From: Nocardioides sp. PD653-B2
GTDB lineage: Bacteria; Actinomycetota; Actinomycetes; Propionibacteriales; Nocardioidaceae
Length of the DNA: 64,000 nt
Direction of reading: 5' to 3'
NCBI RefSeq assembly: GCF_002117935.1
Contig: NZ_BDJE01000025.1
Location: 103,056 to 167,055 of the forward strand
The translations under genes and the position numbers were made by a program. The notes under the pieces are model-generated. The model was not told where the DNA came from and did no database searches. It saw only the letters and a program-made list of their open reading frames with translations. Below, in pieces: positions 8,370-17,256 of the stretch (position 1 is the stretch's first letter; each line of letters begins with the position of its first letter).

Positions 8370-10055
8370 CTACTTCTTGACCTTGAAGGTGTCCTTCGCG
8401 GTCTTGCCGGAGTCGGCGCCCTGCACCGTGACGGTGTAGGTGCCGGCCTTCGTGGGCGTGATCGTCGCGACGAGCGTGCCGCCGGAGACGTCGCGCGTCG
8501 CGCTCGACTTGCTCGGACCCGTGATCGTGATCGTTGCCCGCCGGTCGGCGAAGAACTTCGACGCGGTGATGGTCACGGTCCGGCCCGACCTCACCGAGGA
8601 CGGCGTCGCCTGCACGGTGGCCTTCGAGCTGCTCGGGTTGTCGGAGAGACCCAGGGCGTTGCGCATCGTGAAGTACAGGTCCGTCTGGTCGGTGAGACCG
8701 ACGATGTTCGCCGCACCCGGGCCGAAGCCCGCCACCCGGAGCTGGCTGCCGGTGTGCTGCTGCGAGCCACCCGCCGGAGCCGTGCCGTAGTTGACGGTCA
8801 TCGGGGCCCCGTCCGCGGTCGTGAGCGTGACGCTCAGGCCGGGGCTGGTGCTGCCGACCTCGATGATCTGGCTGGAGTGCGCGTGGTCGGCGGTGACGAA
8901 CACCGAGGTGTCGCGGTGCGTCCTGGCGTACTCCATGGCGACCTGGACCGCCTCGTCGAGGTCGACCGTCTCACCGATCTGGCCGCACGCGTTGGCGGCG
9001 TGGTCCTGCTTGTCGATGCTCGCGCCCTCGACCTGGAGGAAGAACCCGTTCGGGTTGTCCAGGAGGTCGATCGCCTTCGTCGTCATGTCCGCGAGCGACG
9101 GCAGGGTGTCGGCGTGGTCCGGGTTCGGCGTGCACGTCTCGGCCGGCAGCTTGGAGCCACCGACGGTGGCCGCCGGGCCGGCGTAGCGCACCGGCATGTT
9201 GCCCTCGGAGAAGAGCCCGAGGAGCGGCTTGTCCTGGTCCGCCTCGGTGACCGCCATCAGGCCGGCCTTGTCACTGACCATCTGGTAGCCGCGCGACGTG
9301 GCCTGCTCGGCGAGCGTCTTGCCCGCGTACTCACCCGCGGCCGCGGTCTCCGCGAAGGTGGCGGCACCGCCACCGAGGGTGACGTCCGGGCGGGTGTCGA
9401 GCAGCTGCTCGGTGATCGAGCCGAGGCCGCCGTTCTCCAGGGCTGCCTCCGGGCAGGTCGCCGACGTCTTGACCGGTCCGTAGCAGGACCGCTGCGAGAT
9501 GTGCGAGACCATGACGGCGGGAGTGGCGTCCTGGATCTCCGCGGTCGTGACGTCGCCGGTCTTGAGGCCGTTCTGCTTGGCCAGCTCCAGCAGCGTCTGC
9601 TGCGGCTCACCGGCGAGGTCGACCGAGACCGCGTTGTCGTAGGTCTTGGTGCCGGTCGACCACGCCGAGCCGGTCGCTGCCGAGTCAGGGACGTAGTCGG
9701 GGAGCCCGGTCGTCTTGTCGAGGGAGTACGTCGTGTACTGGCCGGTCAGCGGGAGGGAGTCGATGCCCTTGAAGCGGCCGGCCGCGCCCTCGGCGTAGTC
9801 GCGGGCCACCGTGATCTCCGAGTCGCCCATGCCGTCGCCGATGAAGAGGATGACGTTGCGGGCGTGGCCGCCGACGACCGCGTGGCGCACCGCGCTGGTC
9901 CGGTCGCCGTCGTTGCGGGTGGCCCCGCCGTGGTCGGAGAGGTCGGGGGCTGCGCGGCCGCCGGCGAAGGCGAGACCGGAGGTGGTGGCGATCGCGGCGA
10001 GCGCCAGGGTGCCGATCGCCAGCTGACGGTGCGATCGGGAGATTCGTACGTGCAT
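8370..10055 (-). CDS. phoA: Secreted alkaline phosphatase with C-terminal Ig-like extension
   Basis: A 561-residue exported phosphomonoesterase. The N-terminus ([11 protein letters not shown], then a hydrophobic stretch to AFAGG) is a signal peptide. The catalytic core has the metal-binding [14 protein letters not shown] motif, the nucleophilic serine in [11 protein letters not shown], the Zn/Mg ligands in [11 protein letters not shown] and [11 protein letters not shown], and the late [10 protein letters not shown] histidine. The last 90 or so residues ([17 protein letters not shown] to the Lys-rich end) form an extra beta-sandwich-like domain absent from E. coli PhoA, perhaps for surface retention. 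The ATG at 10055 is chosen because the signal peptide starts there. An AraC-type gene lies 80 bases upstream in the same direction. I see no clear Pho box. Confidence 0.93.
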   Translation of the reverse strand: MHVRISRSHRQLAIGTLALAAIATTSGLAFAGGRAAPDLSDHGGATRNDGDRTSAVRHAVVGGHARNVILFIGDGMGDSEITVARDYAEGAAGRFKGIDSLPLTGQYTTYSLDKTTGLPDYVPDSAATGSAWSTGTKTYDNAVSVDLAGEPQQTLLELAKQNGLKTGDVTTAEIQDATPAVMVSHISQRSCYGPVKTSATCPEAALENGGLGSITEQLLDTRPDVTLGGGAATFAETAAAGEYAGKTLAEQATSRGYQMVSDKAGLMAVTEADQDKPLLGLFSEGNMPVRYAGPAATVGGSKLPAETCTPNPDHADTLPSLADMTTKAIDLLDNPNGFFLQVEGASIDKQDHAANACGQIGETVDLDEAVQVAMEYARTHRDTSVFVTADHAHSSQIIEVGSTSPGLSVTLTTADGAPMTVNYGTAPAGGSQQHTGSQLRVAGFGPGAANIVGLTDQTDLYFTMRNALGLSDNPSSSKATVQATPSSVRSGRTVTITASKFFADRRATITITGPSKSSATRDVSGGTLVATITPTKAGTYTVTVQGADSGKTAKDTFKVKK

Positions 10056-10134
10056 GCTCGAGGAGGTCCTTCCAGTGGGGATCCGGGTCCCGATGACCCG
10101 CCCCGAGCCGACCAGTCCCAGGTGAACGTCCGCG

Positions 10135-11112
10135 TCAGTTCCGGCGACCGTCACGTGGCGTCCGCGCGACCACTCGCGTGCCCGGCGTGGTGCCGGTCCA
10201 GCGGTGGAAGGCCACGATGAACGGCGACGCCTCGGCGTACCCGAGCCGCAGCGCGACGTCCTCGACCGTCAGCCGCCCGGTGCCGAGCAGCTCGACCGCG
10301 AGCGACTCGCGCACCTCGTCGAGGAGGCGCTGGTACGTCGTGCCCTCGTCGGCGAGCCGGCGGCGCAGGGTCCGCTCACTGAGCCCGAGCTCGCGGGCGA
10401 CGCCGGCCATCGGAGCGCCCGAGCGCAGCTGCTGGGTCACCAGGACCCGGACCTCCTGCGAGGTCCCCGAGCGCGCGCGCCGGCGCTCGACGACGTCGCG
10501 GCACAGGGCCTCGGCCAGCGCCAGCGTCTGCGGGTTCGACTGCGGGAGCGGTCGGTCGAGCTCGGCGGCGCCGAGCTCGAGCACGACGGTGTCCGCCGCC
10601 CGGCGCCGGGTGGTGGGCACGCCGCCCGGCACCAGCTCGTCGAGCACGGTGCGGATCGCCGCCACGTCGCGGTCGAGGAGGAAGGCGCGGACGTCGGGCG
10701 GCAGCCCGGAGCCGTCGACGGTGATCCGGACGGTCGCGCCGACGATCTCGGCGCGCGGGATCGCGAAGGTGAAGCTCAGGTCGAGGAACCGGAGCGCGAC
10801 GTCCATCGCGTCGAGCACGGTCCGGCTCGCGAGCAGCGCGTAGCCGAAGATCCCGAACGTGCTGGCGTGGTAGCGACGGCCCACGGCCGCGCCCACGTCA
10901 CCGAGGTGGCCCTGCAGGTTGCGGACGACCCGCAGCTCCTGGGTCGCGGTCACCTCGCGGTCGGGCTCGGTCAGGTCGGCGATGCCGAGGCCGGTCCCGG
11001 CCAGCACCGCCTCGGCGTCGACGCCGCGCGACCCGGCGTACGCCACGAGCAGCGCCACGCCCGCCACCGCGCGCGGGAACTCCCAGCCGCGCGCGGCCGG
11101 CGGAGGGAGCAT
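10135..11112 (-). CDS. AraC family transcriptional regulator (arabinose-binding-like N-domain)
   Basis: A 325-residue regulator. Residues up to about 205 resemble the ligand-binding domain seen in OruR/ArgR-type AraC proteins ([25 protein letters not shown]). The C-terminus is an AraC helix-turn-helix pair ([19 protein letters not shown], then [20 protein letters not shown] with [10 protein letters not shown]). It is divergent from the flavin monooxygenase at 11162, with 49 bases between the starts, so it probably controls that gene; the alkaline phosphatase downstream is a less likely target. Confidence 0.88.
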   Translation of the reverse strand: MLPPPAARGWEFPRAVAGVALLVAYAGSRGVDAEAVLAGTGLGIADLTEPDREVTATQELRVVRNLQGHLGDVGAAVGRRYHASTFGIFGYALLASRTVLDAMDVALRFLDLSFTFAIPRAEIVGATVRITVDGSGLPPDVRAFLLDRDVAAIRTVLDELVPGGVPTTRRRAADTVVLELGAAELDRPLPQSNPQTLALAEALCRDVVERRRARSGTSQEVRVLVTQQLRSGAPMAGVARELGLSERTLRRRLADEGTTYQRLLDEVRESLAVELLGTGRLTVEDVALRLGYAEASPFIVAFHRWTGTTPGTRVVARTPRDGRRN

Positions 11113-11149
11113 GGCCGGAATTATGGATCATCCTGCCGCGCCCACCGCC

Positions 11150-11155
11150 TACCGT
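11150..11155 (+). promoter_or_regulatory. -10 hexamer of the monooxygenase gene (TACCGT)
   Basis: TACCGT ends exactly six bases before the ATG at 11162. The divergent AraC gene has CATAAT as a possible -10 at 11120-11125 on the other strand, so the two promoters lie face to face in a 49-base gap. Confidence 0.5.
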
Positions 11156-11161
11156 GCTGGC

Positions 11162-12625
11162 ATGGGTCCACGCGTCGTCATCATCGGGGCCGGATTCGGC
11201 GGCCTCGCCGCCGCCCGCGCCCTGCGCGGGCAGGGCATCGCCGACATCACGGTGCTCGAGCGCGCCGGGGCGGCCGGCGGGGTCTGGCGCGACAACACCT
11301 ACCCGGGCGCGGCCTGCGACGTCCCGTCCCCGCTCTACTCCTGGTCGTGGGCGCCGCACCTCGACTGGAGCCGGCGCTACGGCACCCAGCCCGAGATCCT
11401 CGACTACCTCCGCGAGACCGCGGACGCCGAGGGTCTGAGCGCGCTCGTGCGCACCGGCACGGAGGTGACCGCGATCGACTACGACGACGCCGTCGGCAGC
11501 TGGCGGGTCGTCACCTCGACCGGCACCCTGAGCGCCGACCTGGTCGTCTCGGCGGTCGGCCAGCTCTCCCACCCGGTGGTGCCCCCGATCCCGGGGACCT
11601 TCGACGGGCCGGTCTTCCACTCGGCGCGGTGGCGCCACGACGTCGACCTCAGCGGTCGGCGGGTCGCGGTCGTCGGCACCGGCGCCAGCGCCATCCAGTT
11701 CGTGCCCGCGATCGCCGACCGGGTCCGGTCGTTGACGGTCTTCCAGCGGTCCGCGCCGTACGTCGTTCCCAAGCCGGACCAGGAGTACGCCGAGCGCCAC
11801 CACCGGCTGTTCCGGCGCTTCCCGTGGATCCAGCGGGGCGAGCGCCGGGCCTGGTTCCGGCTCACCGAGCTCCTCAACGGAGCCCTCGAGGGCACGTCCC
11901 CCGTCAAGCGCCCACTGCTGGCCGCCATCCGGGGCGCGTGGCGGCTCCAGATGCGGCTCCAGGTCCGCGACCGTGCGCTGCGCCGACGCCTGGTGCCCGA
12001 CTTCCCGGTCGGCTGCAAGCGGCTGCTCTTCTCCAACGACTGGTACCGCACCCTGGACCGCGACCACGTCGACGTCGTCAGCGAGCGCGTCACCGGCATC
12101 GAGCCCACCGGCCTACGGACCGCCGACGGCCGCCTGCACGAGGCCGACGTGCTCATCTGGGGCACCGGCTTCGCCGCCACCGACTTCCTCGCCGGGATCG
12201 AGGTCCACGGCGTCGACGGCGTGGCCCTGCGCGACGTCTGGGCCGACGGCGCCAGCGCCCACCTGGGCATCACGGTGCCGGGGTTCCCCAACCTGTTCTG
12301 CGTCTACGGCCCCAACACCAACCTGGGCGGCAGCTCGATCGTGAACATGCTCGAGGCCCAGGCCGGCTGGATCGCCCAGGTCGCCCGCCGGATCGCGGAC
12401 GGCGACGCACACCGGGTCGCCGTACGACGCGACGTCGCCGAGGCCTACGACCGCGAGATGCAGGAGCGGCTCTCGTCCAGCGCGTGGGCGGGCTGCGACA
12501 GCTGGTACCACGACGGCGCCCGCATCACCACGAACTGGCCGGGCCGGGTGGTCGAGTACCAGCAGCGCACCGCCATCGTCGACTGGTCCGAGCTCGAGGA
12601 GCTCTCCCCCGCGCCCGGTGGCTGA
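11162..12625 (+). CDS. Flavin-containing (Baeyer-Villiger type) monooxygenase
   Basis: A 487-residue FAD/NADPH enzyme. It has the FAD dinucleotide motif GAGFGG near the N-terminus, the NADPH motif GTGASAIQ, and between them the type I Baeyer-Villiger fingerprint FxGxxxHxxxW (F147, G149, H153, W157). Such enzymes insert oxygen next to a ketone or hydroxylate heteroatoms; the substrate cannot be read from sequence. The protein ends with a 60-residue tail after GSSIVNMLEAQ. It is divergent from an AraC regulator, a common arrangement for inducible catabolic monooxygenases. Confidence 0.9.
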   Translation: MGPRVVIIGAGFGGLAAARALRGQGIADITVLERAGAAGGVWRDNTYPGAACDVPSPLYSWSWAPHLDWSRRYGTQPEILDYLRETADAEGLSALVRTGTEVTAIDYDDAVGSWRVVTSTGTLSADLVVSAVGQLSHPVVPPIPGTFDGPVFHSARWRHDVDLSGRRVAVVGTGASAIQFVPAIADRVRSLTVFQRSAPYVVPKPDQEYAERHHRLFRRFPWIQRGERRAWFRLTELLNGALEGTSPVKRPLLAAIRGAWRLQMRLQVRDRALRRRLVPDFPVGCKRLLFSNDWYRTLDRDHVDVVSERVTGIEPTGLRTADGRLHEADVLIWGTGFAATDFLAGIEVHGVDGVALRDVWADGASAHLGITVPGFPNLFCVYGPNTNLGGSSIVNMLEAQAGWIAQVARRIADGDAHRVAVRRDVAEAYDREMQERLSSSAWAGCDSWYHDGARITTNWPGRVVEYQQRTAIVDWSELEELSPAPGG

Positions 12626-12638
12626 GACCGGCGGCGGG

Positions 12639-13316
12639 TCAGCCGGCGGCCGCCCGGAGTGCCTCCTCGAGGTGCTCGAGCAGGTCGGCGGGGTCGTCGT
12701 AGACGACGACGGCCCCGGCGTCGAGCAGCTCCGCGCCGCTGTAGCCCCCGCCCCGGAGGCCGATCGTCGGGATGCCGCGCCGGGCGGCGGCCTCGACGTC
12801 CCAGACCGCGTCGCCGACCATGACCGCGCGGGCACCCTCGACCCGGGCGAGCGCCTCGTCGAGCAAGTCCGGGTCGGGCTTCGACTCCTCGGCGTCCTCG
12901 CTGGTGGTCCAGGCGTCGGCGTGCTCGTCGGCGTGCAGCAGCTCGAGCGCGTGCTTCGCGTGCTTCGGGATGCTGGAGCTGGCCAGGACGACCTCCAGGC
13001 CGGCCGACCCGATGGCCGCCAGCAGCCGGCGGGCGCCCTCGAAGAGCCGGGTCTCGTCGATGATCCGGTCGTACTCCTTCTCCCAGCGGTCCCGCACGTC
13101 GTCGCCGTGACGCTCCTCGACGTCGTCGCCGGCGACCGCGGCCACCAGCCGGTCGCCGCCCATCCCGATCCGCCGGTGGACGGCGGCGACCGGGACGTGC
13201 CGGTCGAGGACGTGCTCGAAGGCGCGTGACCACGCCAGCGCGTGGTGGTAGTTGGAGTCGAGCAGGGTGCCGTCGATGTCGAAGACCACGGTGTCGAAGG
13301 GCCGGTCGGTGCTCAT
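12639..13316 (-). CDS. HAD family hydrolase (phosphoglycolate-phosphatase-like)
   Basis: A 225-residue haloacid-dehalogenase phosphatase. Motif I is VVFDIDGTLLDSNYHH with the two catalytic aspartates, motif II is VVLASSSIP, the motif III lysine is in EESKPDPDLL, and motif IV is AVMVGDAVWDVEAA. The helical cap between motifs I and II (subfamily IA) fits a small phosphorylated metabolite, but the substrate is unknown. It converges on the monooxygenase with a 13-base gap. No -10 is obvious upstream. Confidence 0.87.
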   Translation of the reverse strand: MSTDRPFDTVVFDIDGTLLDSNYHHALAWSRAFEHVLDRHVPVAAVHRRIGMGGDRLVAAVAGDDVEERHGDDVRDRWEKEYDRIIDETRLFEGARRLLAAIGSAGLEVVLASSSIPKHAKHALELLHADEHADAWTTSEDAEESKPDPDLLDEALARVEGARAVMVGDAVWDVEAAARRGIPTIGLRGGGYSGAELLDAGAVVVYDDPADLLEHLEEALRAAAG

Positions 13317-13391
13317 GCCAGGACGGTGCCCCGCGCGAGGAACACCATGCGTCAGCCACCCGACGGGGGTGCGACGACCGGCCGTCTCGCC

Positions 13392-13416
13392 TACGGTTTA
13401 TGTGTACGGCTACACA
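13392..13416 (+). promoter_or_regulatory. Promoter and operator of the first MarR-MFS cassette
   Basis: TACGGT (13392-13397) is a good -10. It is followed at once by the perfect inverted repeat TGTGTA-CGGC-TACACA (13401-13416), a MarR-sized half-site pair positioned to overlap the transcription start. GGGAGG at 13426-13431 is the ribosome binding site, five bases before the ATG. Confidence 0.6.
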
Positions 13417-13436
13417 CATCTGTCCGGGAGGCCACG

Positions 13437-13925
13437 ATGGCGCACGAGCGACTCGAAGACGTGCTGCACGAGGCCTTGACCGAGCTCACCCTGCACGGTG
13501 ACATCTACCTCGCCGACTTCGCCGAGACGCTCTCGCCCGGCATGGGGCGCGGCCCGGTCAAGGCACTGTTCAAGCTGAAGCGGCTCGGGCCGCTGCGCGT
13601 CAAGGACCTCGCGGTCCAGCTCCGGCTCGACTCGACGACCGTCTCGCGGCACGTCGACGACCTCGAACGACGGGGGCTCGTCGTCCGCGAGCAGGACTCG
13701 ACCGACCGACGCGCCGTGCTCGTCCGGCTGTCGCCGCGGGCCGACGAGCTCCTCGACGACGCCGAGGTCGAACGGCGCGGCAAGCTCCGCGACGGCCTCG
13801 TGGACTGGTCGCCGGGCAATCGGGAGACCTTCGTCCGCCTGCTCAGCCGTTTCGTCCAGCGAGACGACCTGGCGGCGCACGTCGCCGCCATCACCTACGC
13901 CCACCCCGACACGAGGAACCGATGA
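13437..13925 (+). CDS. MarR family transcriptional regulator
   Basis: A 162-residue winged-helix regulator. The recognition region is VKDLAVQLRLDSTTVSRHVDDLERRGLVVRE, and the wing carries the DRRAVLVRLSPRADELL hallmark. The ATG at 13437 has a GGGAGG Shine-Dalgarno, preferred over a longer open frame that overlaps the HAD gene's upstream region. Its stop overlaps the start of the MFS gene (ATGA), so the two are co-translated. The upstream 6-4-6 palindrome suggests autorepression relieved by a drug-like ligand. Confidence 0.9.
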   Translation: MAHERLEDVLHEALTELTLHGDIYLADFAETLSPGMGRGPVKALFKLKRLGPLRVKDLAVQLRLDSTTVSRHVDDLERRGLVVREQDSTDRRAVLVRLSPRADELLDDAEVERRGKLRDGLVDWSPGNRETFVRLLSRFVQRDDLAAHVAAITYAHPDTRNR

Positions 13926-15397
13926 CCGACCAGCAGACCGACGCCGCCGCTCACGACGGCCTCCACCCGCCGTCGGGTGCGACCGACGCCGAGGTCGCGG
14001 CGCACACCACCCCGGCCCGCGCCCGGCTCGAGCTGATGGTCGTCGGGTTCGCCGCACTGTCGGTCTCGCTGACCCAGGCCATGCTGATCCCGGTCCTGTC
14101 GACGCTGCCCGCCACCCTCGACACGTCGACCGGCAACGTGGAGTGGCTGCTGACCTCGACGCTCCTGGTCGGCGCCGTGGCCGTGCCTCTCTTCGGCCGG
14201 CTCGGCGACATGTTCGGCAAGCGCCGGATGATGCTCGTCGCCATCGCCGCACTCGTCATCGGCTCCCTGGTCACCTGCTTCACCAGCAACCTCGCCCTGC
14301 TGATCGTCGGCCGCGCCATCCAGGGCGCCTCGATGGCCACCATCCCCCTCGGGATCAGCCTGCTCAGCACCACGCTCCCTCGCGAGCGGGTCGGCTCCGC
14401 GATCGCCCTGATCAGCGCCATGCTCGGCGTGGGCGGCGCGCTGGCCCTGCCGGTCGCGAGCCTGATCGCGGAGCACGCCGACTTCCACGCGCTCTTCTGG
14501 GTCACCGCCGTGGGCGGCGTCATCGCGTTCGTCAGCGTCCTGCTGGTGGTCCCCGAGTCCCCGAACCGCAGCGGCGGTCGGGTCGACCTCGTCGGCGCGT
14601 TCCTGCTCAGCGCCACCCTCGTGTCGCTCCTGCTGCCGCTCGCCCAGACGGCGGCCTGGGGTTGGGGCTCGGCCCGGGTGATCGGCCTGCTCGTCCTGTC
14701 GCTGGTGCTGCTCGTCCTCTTCGGCTGGTCGCAGACCCGGATCCGGCAGCCGTTGGTCGACCTGGTCGCCCTGCGCCGGCGACCGATCGTGCTGACGAAC
14801 GTCGCCTCGATCCTCTTCGGCTTCGCGCTGTTCGCGTCGATGATCGGCACGGCCGGCTACGTGCAGGCTCCGGAGGCGACCGGCTACGGGTTCGGCGCCT
14901 CGATCCTGACGAGTGGCCTGGTGATGCTCCCGAGCGGCCTGATGATGCTCTTCTTCGCCCCGGTCGCCGCGCGGCTGATCCGGCTCCGCGGAGCGCCGCA
15001 GACCCTCGCGATCGGCGCCGTGGTCGTCGGCTGCAGCTGGATCGTGCGGATCGTGTTCACCGACTCGATCTGGTGGGTGGTGCTGGGCGGTGTCGTGCTC
15101 GGCATCGGCATCGGCGTCGGGTACGCCGCGATGCCGACCCTCATCAACGAGCACACGCCTCCCGACGAGCTCGCCGCCGCCAACGGCCTGAACACCCTGG
15201 CCCGCAGCATCGGCACGTCCCTGGCGAGCGCGGTCGGCGGCAGCATCCTGGCCGCGGCCACGATCGACCTGGGCGGGTTCGAGGTGCCGACGCTGACGTC
15301 CTACCGGGTGCTGTTCGACATGTGCGTGGCCGCGGCGTTCATCGCCGCGGCTCTCGCGCTCACCATCCCGAAGGAGCGCGCCGAGAGCACCATGTAG
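13922..15397 (+). CDS. MFS drug-efflux transporter, DHA2 (EmrB/QacA) type
   Basis: A 491-residue, 14-helix-type major facilitator. It has a soluble 38-residue N-terminus, the loop 2-3 motif GRLGDMFGKRRMML, and motif C-like GGALALPVASLI in helix 5. It predicts proton-driven export of hydrophobic compounds. It is translationally coupled to the MarR gene by a 4-base ATGA overlap, and that regulator is the likely control. The substrate is unknown. Confidence 0.92.
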   Translation: MTDQQTDAAAHDGLHPPSGATDAEVAAHTTPARARLELMVVGFAALSVSLTQAMLIPVLSTLPATLDTSTGNVEWLLTSTLLVGAVAVPLFGRLGDMFGKRRMMLVAIAALVIGSLVTCFTSNLALLIVGRAIQGASMATIPLGISLLSTTLPRERVGSAIALISAMLGVGGALALPVASLIAEHADFHALFWVTAVGGVIAFVSVLLVVPESPNRSGGRVDLVGAFLLSATLVSLLLPLAQTAAWGWGSARVIGLLVLSLVLLVLFGWSQTRIRQPLVDLVALRRRPIVLTNVASILFGFALFASMIGTAGYVQAPEATGYGFGASILTSGLVMLPSGLMMLFFAPVAARLIRLRGAPQTLAIGAVVVGCSWIVRIVFTDSIWWVVLGGVVLGIGIGVGYAAMPTLINEHTPPDELAAANGLNTLARSIGTSLASAVGGSILAAATIDLGGFEVPTLTSYRVLFDMCVAAAFIAAALALTIPKERAESTM

Positions 15398-15423
15398 TCA
15401 GTCTGACTTATCAGTTAGACTGA
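15398..15423 (+). promoter_or_regulatory. Operator and -10 of the second MarR-MFS cassette
   Basis: Inverted repeat with 11-base arms TCAGTCTGACT (15398-15408) and AGTTAGACTGA (15413-15423), 10 of 11 paired, four-base spacer. The right arm contains TAGACT (15416-15421), a -10 hexamer that ends six bases before the MarR ATG. A repressor bound here would block polymerase directly. The left arm begins at the base after the preceding MFS stop codon. Confidence 0.65.
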
Positions 15424-15427
15424 TCGT

Positions 15428-15868
15428 ATGTCCGATGCTCCCACCCCCGAGTCCGTAGCGCTCGCCCTCCAGGAGAGCCTGAGCCTGCTGGTGCGCCGGC
15501 TGCGCCAGGTCCGAGTGCCCGGCAGCCTCAGCCAGCCGGAGAGCCAGGCCCTGGCCAAGCTGGTCCGCGAGGAGCCGATGACGTCGGCCGACCTGGCCCG
15601 GGCCGAGAACATCAGCGCCCAGTCGATGGGCGCGATCGTCGCGGCGCTCGAGTCGCAGCAGCTCGTCGAGCGGCACCGGGACCCGGGCGACGGGCGGCGG
15701 ATGCTGCTGGTCCCGACCGCGGCCGGGCGGCGCCGGGCCGAGGACAAGCGGACCGCCCGCGGCGAGCAGATCGCCCGCGCGCTGACGTCCGACTTCTCCG
15801 ACGACGACCTCGCCCGCCTCCTTCAGGCCGCCCCCCTGCTCGAACGGCTGGCGCGCACCCTCTCGTGA
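15428..15868 (+). CDS. MarR family transcriptional regulator
   Basis: A 146-residue MarR protein: a helical dimerization N-terminus, recognition helix in TSADLARAENISAQSMGAI, and wing DPGDGRRMLLVPTAAGRRRAE. It is distinct from the first MarR protein in the window. Predicted to be leaderless from TAGACT. Its stop overlaps the GTG of the next transporter (GTGA), making regulator and pump one translational unit. It probably autorepresses through the flanking palindrome. Confidence 0.9.
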   Translation: MSDAPTPESVALALQESLSLLVRRLRQVRVPGSLSQPESQALAKLVREEPMTSADLARAENISAQSMGAIVAALESQQLVERHRDPGDGRRMLLVPTAAGRRRAEDKRTARGEQIARALTSDFSDDDLARLLQAAPLLERLARTLS

Positions 15869-17256
15869 CCACGACAGCCTCTCCGACCACCTTCGACCGG
15901 CGCCTGGTCGCGCCGATGGTGCTGGGGTCGATCCTCAACCCGGTCAACTCCTCGATCATCGCGGTCTCGCTCATCCCGATCGGCCGCGCCTTCGGCGCCG
16001 CGCCGTCGCGGACCGCGTGGCTCGTGTCCGCGCTCTACCTGGCGACCGCCGTCGGCCAGCCGGTCGTCGGCCGGCTGATCGACGTGCTCGGTCCGCGCCG
16101 CGTCTACCTGGTCGCCACCGCGATGGTCGGGATCGCCGGCGTGATCGGGCTGGTGGCCCAGGACCTCGGCACCCTGGTCGGCGCCCGGGTCCTGCTCGGC
16201 CTGGGCACCTGCGCGGGCTACCCGGCGTCGATGTACCTCATCCGGAGCGAGGCCCGCCGCACCGGCCAGGACAGCCCGGCCGCCATCCTCACCGTCCTCG
16301 CGGTCTCGGCCCAGACGATCGCGGTCCTGGGTCCGTCCCTCGGCGGCTTCCTGATCGGCGTCGGCGGCTGGCGCAGCACCTTTGCCGTCAACATCCCCCT
16401 GTCGCTCGCCTGCCTCTGGCTGGGGAGCCGGCGGCTGCCTCGGGCCGAGCCCGTCCGGGCCGTCCGCGAGGAGGGGCCACGGCCGCGCTACGACGTGGGC
16501 GGCGTCGTCCTCTTCACCGCGACCCTCGTCGCGGGCCTGCTCTTCTTGATGGAGGACCGGCTCGAGCTGTGGCCGCTGGCCGTGGTCGCCGTCCTCGTCG
16601 GCGCTGCCTTCGTCGTCGTCGAGCTGCGGGTGTCGGACCCGTTCATCGACCTGCGCCTGCTGGCCGGCAACGCACCGCTGGTCGCGACGTACGCCCGGAG
16701 CCTGCTCACGGCCGTCGTCAGCTACACCTTCCTGTACGGCTTCACCCAGTGGCTGCAGGACGGGCGCGGCCTCACGCCGTCGCAGTCCGGCCTGATCCTG
16801 ATCCCGGTCTTCGGCACCGCGATCCTGGTCTCGGCGACCACCGGCCGCCGACCGGAGATCCGCGGCAAGCTGGTGGTCGGCGCGCTGTTCCAGGTGACCG
16901 CCTGCGTGCTGCTGCTCGCTGTCGCGGGCGACTCCCCCGTATGGTTCCTCGTCGTCATCGCCCTCGTCCTCGGGGTGCCCCAGGGGCTGCTCAGCCTCGC
17001 GAACCAGAACGCGGTCTACCACCAGGCCGACCCCGAGCGGGTCGCCTCGTCGGCCGGCCTGCTGCGCACCGCGACGTACCTCGGCGCGATCCTGGCGGCC
17101 GCCGCCAACGGGGTGTTCCTCCACGACGGGGCGACGACCTCCGGGATGCACCACCTGGCGTTCTTCGCCGTCGTCGTCTCCGCGCTCATGCTCATCGCCA
17201 CCGTTGCCGACCGTTCGCTCGGCGCGGTCGGCCGACCCACCACCCAGGAGAGCTGA
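15865..17256 (+). CDS. MFS transporter, DHA2-type efflux family
   Basis: A 463-residue, multi-helix major facilitator with helix 1-2 segment LNPVNSSIIAVSLIPIGRAF, motif A-like GRLIDVLGPRRVYLV and a helix 5 GPSLGGFLIGVGGWRSTF motif typical of 14-TM drug:proton antiporters. It starts at GTG 15865, overlapping the MarR stop, and its TGA shares one base with the ATG of the next gene (TGATG). The substrate is unknown. Confidence 0.9.
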   Translation: MTTTASPTTFDRRLVAPMVLGSILNPVNSSIIAVSLIPIGRAFGAAPSRTAWLVSALYLATAVGQPVVGRLIDVLGPRRVYLVATAMVGIAGVIGLVAQDLGTLVGARVLLGLGTCAGYPASMYLIRSEARRTGQDSPAAILTVLAVSAQTIAVLGPSLGGFLIGVGGWRSTFAVNIPLSLACLWLGSRRLPRAEPVRAVREEGPRPRYDVGGVVLFTATLVAGLLFLMEDRLELWPLAVVAVLVGAAFVVVELRVSDPFIDLRLLAGNAPLVATYARSLLTAVVSYTFLYGFTQWLQDGRGLTPSQSGLILIPVFGTAILVSATTGRRPEIRGKLVVGALFQVTACVLLLAVAGDSPVWFLVVIALVLGVPQGLLSLANQNAVYHQADPERVASSAGLLRTATYLGAILAAAANGVFLHDGATTSGMHHLAFFAVVVSALMLIATVADRSLGAVGRPTTQES

